A DNA stretch of 64,000 bases. It comes from Acidobacteriota bacterium. GTDB taxonomy: Bacteria; Acidobacteriota; Vicinamibacteria; Vicinamibacterales; UBA2999. Every line of letters starts with the position of its first letter. Within the stretch, counting starts at the first letter, position 1. Under the pieces are notes generated by a model. The model saw only the letters and a program-made list of their open reading frames with translations. It was not told the origin of the DNA and made no database searches. Made by a program: the position numbers and the translations under genes. Where the stretch lies: the NCBI GenBank assembly GCA_018000455.1, contig JAGNJW010000003.1, forward strand, positions 1 through 64,000, written 5' to 3'. Of this stretch, positions 48,383 through 57,351 are shown one piece after another.

Positions 48383-48943
48383 ATGCCGCGACGTCTTCGC
48401 TACCAGGTCGCCGTCAGCGTCGACGGCTTCATCGCCGGTCCGCGTGGCGAGTACGACTGGATCGTGATGGATCCGGCCATCGACTTCGCCGCCATGTTCC
48501 GTGAGTTCGACACCGCGGTCATGGGTCGCAAGACCTACGAGGTCGTGACGCGCGACGGCCACATGGGGATGATGAGCGGCATCGACTGCGTGGTGTTCTC
48601 GAGAACCCTGCCGCCGTCGTCGGCCAAGGGTCTCACGGTCGCCGCCGACGAGCCGGCCGAGGTCGTCGGCGCCCTCAAGGGGCAGCCGGGCAAGGACATC
48701 TGGCTCTACGGCGGCGGCGCGCTCTTTGGCGCGCTGCTGGCGGCCGGGCTCGTCGATACGGTGGAACTGGCCGTCATCCCCGTGCTTCTCGGCGACGGCG
48801 TGCCTCTGATGCCTCCGGGGGCGGCAACGAAGCTTGAGCTGACTGCCCACAAAGTGCTTCCGGAGAGCGGAATCGTGGCGCTGGCGTATGCCGTCCCCGG
48901 GGGCGTCGGACCGGCCCCGGCCATCAACTACGTCAGGGAGTGA
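48383..48943 (+). CDS. Dihydrofolate reductase / RibD C-terminal-like protein
   Basis: The 186-residue protein shows the DHFR-like fold of the RibD C-terminal family: YQVAVSVDGFIAGPRGEYDWI at the start, AVMGRKTYE, KDIWLYGGGALFGALL and the LVDTVELAVIPVLLGDG segment. These proteins reduce pteridine or related substrates with NADPH, and many are of unknown role. It is cytosolic. A leaderless-type promoter lies directly upstream. Confidence 0.9.
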   Translation: MPRRLRYQVAVSVDGFIAGPRGEYDWIVMDPAIDFAAMFREFDTAVMGRKTYEVVTRDGHMGMMSGIDCVVFSRTLPPSSAKGLTVAADEPAEVVGALKGQPGKDIWLYGGGALFGALLAAGLVDTVELAVIPVLLGDGVPLMPPGAATKLELTAHKVLPESGIVALAYAVPGGVGPAPAINYVRE

Positions 48944-49019
48944 GGTCGCCACGGCGGCGCCGATTCGCTTCTTGACCGCAGCCATCGACTGGAAAACACT
49001 ACTGAGTTCCGGTATCTCC

Positions 49020-49880
49020 ATGTCCTTAGCCTGCCGTTTCGCCCTCGCGGTGACCGCCTGTGGTCTGACCGCGCCCGGCGTCGCGCTCCTTGCGCAGACG
49101 TCGTCGCCCTCGTCGCAGGTGCTGCCGCTCGACCCGGCGCGTGAACGCGGCTCCAGCATCACGCCTGCCTTCGAGGGCTGGTACCAGAACGCGGATGGCA
49201 GCTACAGCCTGCTCGTCGGCTACTTCAACCGCAACAAGAGCGAGACCCTCGACATCCCCGTCGGCCCGAACAACAAGCTCGAGCCGGGGCCGGTCGACCA
49301 GGGGCAGCCCACCTACTTCCAGACCGGGCGTCAGTGGGGCGTGTTCGTGGTGAAGGTGCCGAAGGACTTCGGCGCCAAGGCCATCACCTGGACCATCACG
49401 GCGAACGGCGAGACGCAGTCGATTCCCCTGACGTTGAACCGGAACTATCCAATCGAGCCGTTCGAAGAGAAGGGTATGGGCAACCAGCCGCCCGTGCTCA
49501 CCGTCGGCGGCAGCGAGTTCACCGGTCCGCCCACCTCAGTGGCGGCTTCGTTCACCGGCGCCGTGAACCAACCCGTGGCGCTCACGTTCGGGGTGAGCGA
49601 TCCCAAACAGACCAAGCAGGGCTCCGACGCCCGCGCCGCGCGCGGCGCCGGCACCGTGGCCACCGTATCGTTCCACAAGTTTCGAGGCCCCGGCGGCGTG
49701 ACGTTCGAACCGGCCCGCATCGGCACCAAGGCGCAGGGCGAGATGGTGACGACCAGCGCCACCTTCAGCCTGCCCGGCGAGTACCTGGTGCGCGTGCAGG
49801 GCAACGACGAATCCGGCGAAGGCGGGGCGGGGTTTCAATGCTGCTGGACCAACACCTACGTGAAGGTCACGGTGAAGTGA
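49020..49880 (+). CDS. Exported protein of unknown function, partner of the haem/copper oxygenase
   Basis: ATG 49020 opens a signal peptide (about 1-26). The 286-residue product has a conserved-looking N-terminal block (AFEGWYQNADGSYSLLVGYFNRN), typical of exported beta-sandwich proteins from this phylum. The C-terminal beta-rich half ends with GEYLVRVQGNDESGEGGAGFQCC. Its stop overlaps or closely precedes the next gene, which has haem and copper-site motifs, so it is probably part of the same function. No catalytic motif is seen. I recognise similar proteins next to cytochrome genes, but no named family. Confidence 0.75.
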   Translation: MSLACRFALAVTACGLTAPGVALLAQTSSPSSQVLPLDPARERGSSITPAFEGWYQNADGSYSLLVGYFNRNKSETLDIPVGPNNKLEPGPVDQGQPTYFQTGRQWGVFVVKVPKDFGAKAITWTITANGETQSIPLTLNRNYPIEPFEEKGMGNQPPVLTVGGSEFTGPPTSVAASFTGAVNQPVALTFGVSDPKQTKQGSDARAARGAGTVATVSFHKFRGPGGVTFEPARIGTKAQGEMVTTSATFSLPGEYLVRVQGNDESGEGGAGFQCCWTNTYVKVTVK

Positions 49881-49894
49881 TGACGAGGAGCGCG

Positions 49895-51220
49895 ATGATG
49901 ATGCGTGACACGCTCGGGCAGGTGAGTGGAGCGGCCGGCCTCGTGTTGCTGGCCGCGACGTTGGGTGGTGCCTCGACGGCGTCGGCGCAGACCGCGCCCA
50001 CGTTCACCAGGGATGTGGCCCCGATTCTCCAGAAGAAGTGCGAAGCGTGCCACCGGCCCGACTCGATCGCGCCGATGTCGCTCATGACCTGGCAGCAGGC
50101 CCGGCCGTGGGCCCGGGCGATCAAGGCGCGCGTCACCGAGCACTCGATGCCGCCCTTCCAGATCGACCGTACGGTGGGCGTGACCAAGTTCAAGAACGAC
50201 GAGTCGCTGACGCCGGCCGAACTCGAGACGGTGGTCAAGTGGGTGGACGGCGGGGCGCCGCAGGGCGACCCGCAGGACATGCCGCCGCCGGTGGCGTGGC
50301 CCGACGGCGAAACCTGGAATTTCGCCAACATCTTCGGCCAGGCCGAGCCCGATCTCATCATCAACTCGTATCCGTTCACGATGCCGGCCGCGGCGCAGGA
50401 CGCGTGGGACGAGCGCGTGACCCCGTCGGGCATCACCGAGCCGCGCTGGGTGCGGGCCATCGAGATTCGCCCGAGCAACCTCAAGGGCCGCAAGATCACG
50501 CACCACGCCATCGCCTATCTCGAGCAGGACGACCCCGGCGCCACCCGCAGCCTGCTGCCGGTGCCGTTCATGGAGTGGGCCGTCGGCAAGCAGGGCGAGC
50601 TGATGCGTCCCGACACCGGCAAGCTGCTCCTGCCCGGCTCGAAGTTCCGCTGGGACATCCACTACTCGCAGGCGGGTGAGGAGATCACCAGCAACGTCGA
50701 GATGGGCATCTACTTCTACCCCAAGGGAGAAGTGCCGAAGTATCGCAACAACCTCTCGCTGGTGCCGGCGGCGCTCGGCACGCTCGACATCCGCCCGAAC
50801 ACCATCGCCGTCAACGAAGGCTTCTTCCCGCTGCGCGACAACGCCCGCATCGAAAGTTTCCAGCCGCACATGCACCTGCGCGGCAAGGCCATGATGGTCG
50901 AGGCCGTGTTGCCGAGCGGTCAGCGGCAGGTCATCAGCCACGTCGACAACTTCAACTTCCAGTGGATGACGACCTTCGTCTACGCCGACGACGTGGCGCC
51001 GCTCCTGCCCAAGGGCACCCTGCTCAAGGTCACCTCGTGGCACGACAACACGGTGGCCAAGAAGAGTAACCCCGATCCGAACCAGTGGGTCGGCTGGGGC
51101 GATCGCACCGTCGACGAGATGGCGCATGCCTGGATCAACATCGTCTACATGAACGACGACGAGTACAAGGCCGAACTCGCGAAGCGCAAGACCGCCTCGT
51201 CGACGACCTCGCAGCGGTAG
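49895..51220 (+). CDS. Haem c-motif protein with copper type II monooxygenase-like domain
   Basis: I choose ATG 49895 because GAGGAG lies 4 bases before it; ATG 49880 would overlap the upstream stop. The 441-residue exported protein has a c-type haem motif (CEACH, Cys49-Cys52-His53) in a planctomycete-like cytochrome segment (FTRDVAPILQKKCEACHRP). The C-terminal part resembles copper type II ascorbate-dependent monooxygenases such as PHM/DBH: KITHHAIAYL, QPHMHLRGKAM and WINIVYMN provide His, His-x-His and Met of the usual copper sites. The likely task is periplasmic hydroxylation of an organic substrate with electrons entering by the haem. Assignment of the copper ligands is by eye. Confidence 0.85.
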   Translation: MMMRDTLGQVSGAAGLVLLAATLGGASTASAQTAPTFTRDVAPILQKKCEACHRPDSIAPMSLMTWQQARPWARAIKARVTEHSMPPFQIDRTVGVTKFKNDESLTPAELETVVKWVDGGAPQGDPQDMPPPVAWPDGETWNFANIFGQAEPDLIINSYPFTMPAAAQDAWDERVTPSGITEPRWVRAIEIRPSNLKGRKITHHAIAYLEQDDPGATRSLLPVPFMEWAVGKQGELMRPDTGKLLLPGSKFRWDIHYSQAGEEITSNVEMGIYFYPKGEVPKYRNNLSLVPAALGTLDIRPNTIAVNEGFFPLRDNARIESFQPHMHLRGKAMMVEAVLPSGQRQVISHVDNFNFQWMTTFVYADDVAPLLPKGTLLKVTSWHDNTVAKKSNPDPNQWVGWGDRTVDEMAHAWINIVYMNDDEYKAELAKRKTASSTTSQR

Positions 51221-51230
51221 TCCGCGCCCT

Positions 51231-52085
51231 GTGGTGAGGCGCACCCCGGCGGGCGCGCCTCGCTCGTTGACCGACGTGACCGAATCCTACGTTCACGGCT
51301 ACGACCCTGAGGAGCAGCAACGGCTCCAGGATCAGGCCGCCACCCTCGCCGAGCTCCTGCACCACGACACCGCGTATCCAGACGGCAGCACCGTGCTCGA
51401 AGCCGGCTGCGGCGTCGGGGCGCAGACCGTGATCCTGGCCGCCACGAGTCCGCGGGCGCACATCACGTCGATCGACATTTCGCCCGTCTCGCTCGCCCAG
51501 GCGCGCGCGGCGGTGGCCGTCACGGGCGCCGCCAACGTCACCTTCGAGCCGGCCGACATCTTCGCCCTGCCCTTTGCGCCGGCGTCGTTCGACCACGTGT
51601 TCGTGTGCTTCGTGCTCGAGCACCTTGCGCAGCCGGTGGTGGCGCTGCGCCACCTGGCGCGGGTGTTGAAGCCGGGCGGCACGATCACGGTCATCGAGGG
51701 CGACCACGGCTCCACTTACTTCCATCCAGACAGCCCGTTCGCGCGCCGTGCCGTGCAATGCCTCGTCGACCTGCAGGCTCGGGCGCACGGCAACGCGCTC
51801 ATCGGCCGCGAGCTCCATCCGCGGCTTCTCGAGGCCGGCTTCGACGGCGTCGCCGTGTCGCCGCGCATGGTCTACGTGGACGGGAGCCGCCCGCGTCTCG
51901 TCGACGGCTTCACGAAGAAGACGTTCACGGCGATGGTCGCGGGCGTGCGCGAGCCGGCCATCGCCACCGGCCTGATGAGCGCCGAGGACTTCGACCGTGG
52001 CATCGCCGACCTGGTCCGCGCAGCCGAGCCCGACGGCGTCTTCTGCTACACGTTCTTCAAAGGCCGCGGAGTCAAGCGCGCCTGA
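51231..52085 (+). CDS. Class I SAM-dependent methyltransferase
   Basis: The 284-residue protein starts at GTG 51231, 10 bases after the oxygenase stop. The SAM site is VLEAGCGVGAQT with ITSIDISP. A YVHGYDPEEQQRLQDQA N-terminal motif and the VLEHLAQPVVALRHLARVLKPGG core follow. It is a paralogue of the gene at 62545-63360, which has the same N-terminal motif (YLHGYSDSERERLHRQA). The substrate is unknown. Confidence 0.9.
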   Translation: MVRRTPAGAPRSLTDVTESYVHGYDPEEQQRLQDQAATLAELLHHDTAYPDGSTVLEAGCGVGAQTVILAATSPRAHITSIDISPVSLAQARAAVAVTGAANVTFEPADIFALPFAPASFDHVFVCFVLEHLAQPVVALRHLARVLKPGGTITVIEGDHGSTYFHPDSPFARRAVQCLVDLQARAHGNALIGRELHPRLLEAGFDGVAVSPRMVYVDGSRPRLVDGFTKKTFTAMVAGVREPAIATGLMSAEDFDRGIADLVRAAEPDGVFCYTFFKGRGVKRA

Positions 52086-52091
52086 CGGACG

Positions 52092-53075
52092 TCAGGCCGC
52101 CAGCACGGCGGCTGCGATCTCGTAGGAGCGCAACCGCGCCTGGTGATCGTAGATATGCGACGTGACGATGATTTCGTCGGCGCCCGTGCGGGCCACGAAC
52201 TCGTCCATCTGCGCGTGCACCGTGCGGGCACTGCCGACGAAGGAGACGCGCGTGCGTTGCAGGGGGTCGGCCGGCTCGTTCGGATCGCGCATCCACTCCC
52301 GCGACGGCGGTGGCAGCTGGATGGGGCGCCCGGCACGCAGCGCCGCCACACTCTCGCGCCCCGACGAGGCGAGGAGCTGTGCCTCGTCGTCGGTCTCGGC
52401 GGCGATGACATTGACGCCCAGCATCACGTAGGGCGCGGCCAACTGCGCCGAAGGCTGGAAGCGCTCGCGATAGATCCCGGTGGCCTCGAAGAGCATCGCC
52501 GGGGCGAAGTGGGAGGCGAAGGCGAAGGGCAGGCCGAGGGCCGCAGCCACCTGCGCGCCGAAGGTGCTCGAGCCGAGAATCCAGACCGGCACTCGCAGCC
52601 CGGCGCCCGGCGTCGCCACGACTGGCTGCCCCTGCCGCGCCTCGTCGAGCAGCGCCATCACCTCCACGACGTCATTCGGGAAGCCTTCGGGATCGCTGTG
52701 CCGAGTGCGGCGGAGCGCGCGCGCGGCGGCCGGGTCGGTGCCCGGAGCCCGGCCCAGGCCCAGATCGACGCGTCCGGGGAAGAGCGACGCCAGCGTGCCG
52801 AACTGCTCGGCCACCTGCAGCGGCGCGTGGTTCGGCAGCATGATGCCGCCCGAGCCGATGCGGATGGTCGACGTGCCACTGCCGACGTGCGCCAGCAGCA
52901 CGGCCGTGGCCGCGCTGGCGATGCCCGGCATGTTGTGGTGCTCGGCGAGCCAGAAGCGCGTGTAGCCGAAGCGTTCGGCGTGCTGCGCCAGCTCGCGCGT
53001 GCGGCGGAAGGCATCGGCGGCGGTGCCGCCCTTGAGGATCGGGGAGAGGTCGAGCACCGAGAGCGGCACGGGCAT
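52092..53075 (-). CDS. Luciferase-like flavin-dependent oxidoreductase (LLM class)
   Basis: ATG 53075 follows TAGGAG. The 327-residue TIM-barrel protein shows [71 protein letters not shown], which matches the MsnO8-like group. It uses reduced FMN and O2 on an unknown substrate. It is cytosolic. TATCGT at 53085-53090 on this strand is a probable -10. It converges closely with the methyltransferase gene. Confidence 0.92.
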   Translation of the reverse strand: MPVPLSVLDLSPILKGGTAADAFRRTRELAQHAERFGYTRFWLAEHHNMPGIASAATAVLLAHVGSGTSTIRIGSGGIMLPNHAPLQVAEQFGTLASLFPGRVDLGLGRAPGTDPAAARALRRTRHSDPEGFPNDVVEVMALLDEARQGQPVVATPGAGLRVPVWILGSSTFGAQVAAALGLPFAFASHFAPAMLFEATGIYRERFQPSAQLAAPYVMLGVNVIAAETDDEAQLLASSGRESVAALRAGRPIQLPPPSREWMRDPNEPADPLQRTRVSFVGSARTVHAQMDEFVARTGADEIIVTSHIYDHQARLRSYEIAAAVLAA

Positions 53076-53140
53076 CACGCTCCTACGATACATGCTCGGT
53101 CCTACCGGTGGCCGCCCGCCGCGCCGTCGCCGCCGTCGTC

Positions 53141-53146
53141 TACGAT
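53141..53146 (+). promoter_or_regulatory. -10-like hexamer, 6 nt before a start codon
   Basis: TACGAT ends 6 nt before ATG 53153. GGAG falls between the two, so this gene may be either leaderless or read from a short SD. Confidence 0.35.
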
Positions 53147-53152
53147 GGAGCG

Positions 53153-53539
53153 ATGCCGGTTCCCGAGTTGAAAGGTGTTCGTAGCGAGGGTTGGCTTTAC
53201 GCGTCGGGCCTCGGTGCGGGGCTGGGCATTGCGGCCGTTGATGCCTGGGCCCTCGGCGGGCCCATCAACCCGGTCGTGATCGTGGCGTTGCTGCTCGCTT
53301 CGAGCGGCGCGATCGGCGCGGTCTGGGGCTGGCGCGGCTGGCCCGGGACGCTCGCCGCGGCGGCGCCCATGCCCCTCATGCACATGGCGAAGCACCTCCT
53401 GGGCCTGCCCGACACGATCCAGCCGAACACGCTCGACGCCATCGTGATGATGGCGCTCTTCGCGCTGGCCGTGGCCGGCGCGGGGCTGGCGGGTGGCGCG
53501 CTGCTGGGTGAGGTGGTGGCCAGCGAGAGCGGCGACTAA
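53153..53539 (+). CDS. Small membrane protein of unknown function
   Basis: The 128-residue protein has three or four hydrophobic helices ([67 protein letters not shown]). The N-terminal part ([12 protein letters not shown]) is short and polar. I recognise no family. It converges with an MFS gene. Confidence 0.65.
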   Translation: MPVPELKGVRSEGWLYASGLGAGLGIAAVDAWALGGPINPVVIVALLLASSGAIGAVWGWRGWPGTLAAAAPMPLMHMAKHLLGLPDTIQPNTLDAIVMMALFALAVAGAGLAGGALLGEVVASESGD

Positions 53540-53540
53540 G

Positions 53541-53569
53541 GCGCAGTCGAGGTGGGTTCTACCCTGCGC
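53541..53569. terminator. Hairpin between convergent genes
   Basis: GCGCAG (53541-53546) pairs with CTGCGC (53564-53569), with an inner GGT/ACC pairing. It overlaps the last codons of the minus-strand MFS gene. It is short, so only a weak call. Confidence 0.35.
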
Positions 53570-54860
53570 GCGCGACGCGTTCGCCCTCCTCGACGTCGAC
53601 CAGCGAAAGCAGCCAGCCGCCGGCCACGAAGAACACGATCATGCCGAGCACGGCCGAACGGGACGAACCGGTGAGCATGCCGCTCAGCGTGAAGACGAGC
53701 GGGCCGAGCACGGTGGCAAATCGCTCCACGACCGCGTAGAAGCCGAAGTACTCCGACGTCTTGGCCGGCGGAATCAGGCGCGCGAAGAGCGAGCGACTGA
53801 GCGCCTGGGCGCCGCCCTGCACCGTGGCGACCAGCGCCGCCAGGATGAAGAAGTGTGTGGCGTTGGTCATGAAGTAGCCGAGCGTGGCCGCCACGGCGTA
53901 GACCCCGAGCGCCAGGAAGATCGCGCGCTTGGTGCCGATTCGCGCGCCGAGGCTGCCGAACATGAACGCAAACGGCACGCCGACGAACTGCACCATCGCG
54001 AAGGCCGCAATCTGCTGCGACTGGCCGACGCCGACCTCCGCGCCGTAGATGCCGGCAAAGCGGATGATCGTCTGGATGCCGTCCTGGTAGACGAGCATCG
54101 CCAGCAGCGCCAGGAACGCCTGGCGATACTGGCGGATGTCACGGAACGTGCGGCCGAGCCGCGAGAAGGTCGCACGTATCGGCGACGTGGCGGGCGTCTC
54201 GCCGGGTTCGACGAGCCGCGGCGGCTCCGGCACGCGCCGGAGCAGCGGCAGCATGAAGACGAACCACCACACGCCCACGCTGGCGAACGACAGCTTCGTC
54301 GCAGCCACCGTGCTCGGCAGCCCGAACGTGCCGGGGCTCAGGATCCACGCCAGGTTGACGACCAGCAGGACGCCGCCGCCGAGGTAGCCGAGCGCGTAGC
54401 CCGCCGACGACACCCGGTCGGTCTCATCGGCCTTCGCCACGCTCGGCAGCATCGAGTCGTAGAAAACCAGCGACCCCGACACGCCGAGATTGCCGAGAAC
54501 GAAGATCGCGGCGGCCCACCGCCAGCCGCCTTCGCTGATCGTCGTGAGGAGAAACGTGGCGAGGATGCCGAGGCTCGCAAAGAGCACCAGCAGCTGCTTT
54601 CGCCGGGCCGTGAAATCGCCGTAGGCGCCGAGTATCGGCGAGAGCACGGCCACCAGCGCCATGGCCACCGTGGTGATGATGCCGTAGCGCGTGGTCGCCT
54701 CGCCCGGCGACATGCCGGCCGCCGCGTAACTGGCGAAGAAGGCAGGGAAGACCGCCGTGATGACGGTCGTGAAATAGGCGGAGTTGCCGCAGTCGTACCA
54801 CGCCCATGCCCGCTGCTCTGGGGTGACGAGGCCCACGCGGGCAAGAAGTCGGGCCAGCAC
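53559..54860 (-). CDS. MFS transporter, UMF1/Atg22-like
   Basis: The 433-residue protein has twelve predicted membrane helices. The signature AWAWYDCGNSAYFTTVITAVFPAFF and GSLVFYDSMLPSVA identify the UMF1 group, related to yeast vacuolar Atg22. FFGFYAVVERFATVLGPLVF-like sequence is also present near the C-terminus. The substrate is unknown, possibly amino acids or peptides. It acts in the inner membrane. Confidence 0.9.
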   Translation of the reverse strand: MLARLLARVGLVTPEQRAWAWYDCGNSAYFTTVITAVFPAFFASYAAAGMSPGEATTRYGIITTVAMALVAVLSPILGAYGDFTARRKQLLVLFASLGILATFLLTTISEGGWRWAAAIFVLGNLGVSGSLVFYDSMLPSVAKADETDRVSSAGYALGYLGGGVLLVVNLAWILSPGTFGLPSTVAATKLSFASVGVWWFVFMLPLLRRVPEPPRLVEPGETPATSPIRATFSRLGRTFRDIRQYRQAFLALLAMLVYQDGIQTIIRFAGIYGAEVGVGQSQQIAAFAMVQFVGVPFAFMFGSLGARIGTKRAIFLALGVYAVAATLGYFMTNATHFFILAALVATVQGGAQALSRSLFARLIPPAKTSEYFGFYAVVERFATVLGPLVFTLSGMLTGSSRSAVLGMIVFFVAGGWLLSLVDVEEGERVARAG

Positions 54861-54978
54861 GCCCCGAGAGCATAGCGCACGGGCTGGCGTCGACGCCGGC
54901 CAGCACGAGCTCGTCGACGGCCGGCCAAGCTGGTCGAGACCACCCGCCGCGTCGTACGATGCTCCGGACGGGGGCGAG

Positions 54979-55251
54979 ATGCTGGCACGAAACGAGAAGC
55001 GGCAGGACCGGTCGCGCGCCGACCTGGGGATTGGCTACGTGGTGCAGGCGACGCGGAGAGGCAGTCCCTTGAGTGTCGACGACTGGATGGCCACGCCGGT
55101 GGCGTTCTATCGGCTGTCGGCCCCGAACATCGACATCAGGCCCCTGCCCGAGGTCGGCGAATGGTACGGCACTTCTGCTGACGATGCGATCGAGCAGGCC
55201 ATCAGCGGCACCGACCTGTGGCTCGACGAGTTCGCAGCGTCGATGAGTTAG
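54979..55251 (+). CDS. Small protein of unknown function
   Basis: Ninety residues from ATG 54979, with a weak SD (GGGGGCGAG) and a -10-like TACGAT at 54955-54960. It is soluble and acidic at the C-terminus (DDAIEQAISGTDLWLDEFAASM). I recognise no motif. It directly precedes the haem-motif protein gene on the same strand. Confidence 0.55.
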   Translation: MLARNEKRQDRSRADLGIGYVVQATRRGSPLSVDDWMATPVAFYRLSAPNIDIRPLPEVGEWYGTSADDAIEQAISGTDLWLDEFAASMS

Positions 55252-55265
55252 GCGCGCGCAAAGAA

Positions 55266-56579
55266 GTGTCGACTTCTACCCGCAGCGCCCGTGTCCTGCC
55301 GGCCGTCGTGGCCCTGGCCGTCGCCGGTGGTGCCGTCGCCGCACCGGCCGGCGTGCAGCGTGACAGCAAGGGCAGGTGGATGGGCGTGCTCGACGAGCAC
55401 CCGGCCATCGCCTACGGCACGCGACCCACCGACGACCCGATCGCCACGCTCAATCGGAAGCTCGAGACGGGTAACGTCACCCTGACCTTCGAGCCCGGCA
55501 GCGGCTATCTGCGCTCGGTGCTCGGCGCGCTCGATGTCCCGGTGGCCTCGCAGATGCTCGTGCTGTCGCGCTCGGGCGTGCAGCGGACGGTGACGAATCC
55601 AGCCAACCCGCGCGCGCTCTTCTACAACGAGCAGGTAGCGGTGGGATTCATCCGCCGCGCTCCGTTCCTCGAGTTTATCGCGCACGACGCCGTCCAGGGC
55701 GCCGTGTTCTACACGCTCGACCAGCGGCCTGCCGATCGGCCGGCATTCTCGCGGCAGAGTGGATGCATTTCCTGTCACGTGGCGTCGGCAACTCTCGAGG
55801 TGCCGGGCTTCATGACGCGCAGCCTGGCCGCTGGGCCCGATGGCACGCTGAAGCTCCGGCTCGGCAGCCAGGACATCGTCGAGCACCGCACGCCGTTCGA
55901 GCGGCGCTGGGGCGGCTGGTTCGTGACCGGCAGCCACGGCCGGTCGACCCACCTCGGCAACACCGTGGTCGAGGCCGGCGACGTGCGCCGCTCACTCGTG
56001 CCGGCCGGCGCCCAGAACGCCGCGTCGCTTGCTGGCGCGGTCGATCTGGTCGACTATCCCGCGGCCACGAGCGATGTGGTGGCGCTTGCGGTCTTCGATC
56101 ATCAGACGCGGGCGTTGAACCTGTTGACGCGCCTCGGGTGGGAGGCGCGCGTGGCCGCCCACGAGGGCGGCACACCGCTGGCGACGCCGGCGGTCACGAC
56201 TACGCTCGCCGATCTCGTGGACTACCTGCTCTTCGTCGACGAAGCGTCGATGCCGGGCGGACTCGGCGGGTCGTCAGGGTTCACCGAGTGGTTCTCGGCC
56301 CGCGGGCCAACGGATCGGAAGGGCCGCACGCTGCATGCGCTCGACCTCACGACGCGGCTGTTGCGGTATCCGCTCAGCTACACGATCGACAGCCCGGCGT
56401 TCGGCGCCTTGGCTGACGACCTCCGGGCCGAGGTCTACAAGGGCCTTGCGCGCGTGCTCGTGGACGGTGATGCCTCGGCCAAGGACGGGCACCTATCGGC
56501 GGCCGACCGCCGTGCGATCGTCGAGATCCTGTGCGACACGAAGCCGGATGCCCGGCCGTTCTTCCCGGCGTCGCGATAG
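55266..56579 (+). CDS. Exported protein with a single c-type haem motif
   Basis: I favour GTG 55266, which starts just before the signal peptide (LPAVVALAVAGGAVAAPAG). A start at 55218 would overlap the upstream gene. The 437-residue product contains CISCH near residue 166, the haem c site, followed by VPGFMTRSLAAGPDG. Most of the chain lacks other recognisable domains; relatives are annotated only as hypothetical or cytochrome-like. It should be periplasmic and redox-active. The role is unknown. Confidence 0.72.
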   Translation: MSTSTRSARVLPAVVALAVAGGAVAAPAGVQRDSKGRWMGVLDEHPAIAYGTRPTDDPIATLNRKLETGNVTLTFEPGSGYLRSVLGALDVPVASQMLVLSRSGVQRTVTNPANPRALFYNEQVAVGFIRRAPFLEFIAHDAVQGAVFYTLDQRPADRPAFSRQSGCISCHVASATLEVPGFMTRSLAAGPDGTLKLRLGSQDIVEHRTPFERRWGGWFVTGSHGRSTHLGNTVVEAGDVRRSLVPAGAQNAASLAGAVDLVDYPAATSDVVALAVFDHQTRALNLLTRLGWEARVAAHEGGTPLATPAVTTTLADLVDYLLFVDEASMPGGLGGSSGFTEWFSARGPTDRKGRTLHALDLTTRLLRYPLSYTIDSPAFGALADDLRAEVYKGLARVLVDGDASAKDGHLSAADRRAIVEILCDTKPDARPFFPASR

Positions 56580-56609
56580 GCCGGTAGCTCCGGCCGGCAC
56601 CGCGCGTAG

Positions 56610-56615
56610 TAGGCT
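56610..56615 (+). promoter_or_regulatory. -10-like hexamer, possibly leaderless
   Basis: TAGGCT ends 6 nt before ATG 56622, without a Shine-Dalgarno sequence. The same spacing occurs at three other genes in the window. Confidence 0.4.
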
Positions 56616-56621
56616 CAGACC

Positions 56622-57260
56622 ATGCGATTCGCCGCACCCTGTCTCCTCGCTCGCGTGGTCCTGGCGCCCCTCTTCGTCGCGCTCCAGGCCGTGCCTGCGC
56701 TGGCACAGTCGGCGTCGGGCGGGCCGCAGACCACGCGCGGCAGTTTCCTCGTTGGCCTGAACGGCGGAGTGGGGTGGGCCGATGCGACGAGCGACGATCC
56801 GCAGGACACGCTCGAGACGGAGCTCGGCGGCACGGGCCACGTGCGAGCCGGCTGGCGCGTGACGCGACACGTGGTGCTCGGCGGCGACCTCAGCTTCTGG
56901 ACGCGCAAGCGTAACCTGCTCGGTGACGACGTCTGGTTCACCATGTACAACGCCTCGGCGGTCGTCTCGGTCTATCCTGCGCCGAGCGGCACGGGCTTCT
57001 TCGTCACGGCGGGCGGCGGCGTGGCCTACGCCGATGCCGACGTCAAACGACGGTCGTCGCGCGTCACGGTGGAGCTCGGCAGCGGACCCGGACTGATCGT
57101 CGGCGCCGGCTACGAACACGGACGCGGCCGTCTCGCCTTCTCCCCCGCTGTCACGTGGTGGCACGGGTGGATCGGCGATCGTCGCTCCCGCGGCGGCGCC
57201 GTGGCGTCGAACTGGCGCCAGTCGGTCGTGGATGTCTCGGTGGGCGTGACGTTCCGCTGA
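56622..57260 (+). CDS. Outer-membrane beta-barrel protein (OmpW/OmpA-like)
   Basis: The 212-residue protein has a signal peptide (about 1-29: LLARVVLAPLFVALQAVPALAQ). The remainder alternates polar and hydrophobic residues in strands typical of an eight-stranded barrel (GSFLVGLNGGVGWA, HVRAGWRVTRHVVLGGDLSFWT, NASAVVSVYPA, GFFVTAGGGVAYAD) and ends in an aromatic/Arg C-terminus (VSVGVTFR). The function is unknown. Confidence 0.8.
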   Translation: MRFAAPCLLARVVLAPLFVALQAVPALAQSASGGPQTTRGSFLVGLNGGVGWADATSDDPQDTLETELGGTGHVRAGWRVTRHVVLGGDLSFWTRKRNLLGDDVWFTMYNASAVVSVYPAPSGTGFFVTAGGGVAYADADVKRRSSRVTVELGSGPGLIVGAGYEHGRGRLAFSPAVTWWHGWIGDRRSRGGAVASNWRQSVVDVSVGVTFR

Positions 57261-57351
57261 TCCCCCCGGCGGCACTGGAACGTCCCGCGCTGTTGCCGGC
57301 TGGTCTGCGGGCGTCGCGGCATTTCCCGAGAATACAGGCGTCGAGTGGCCG

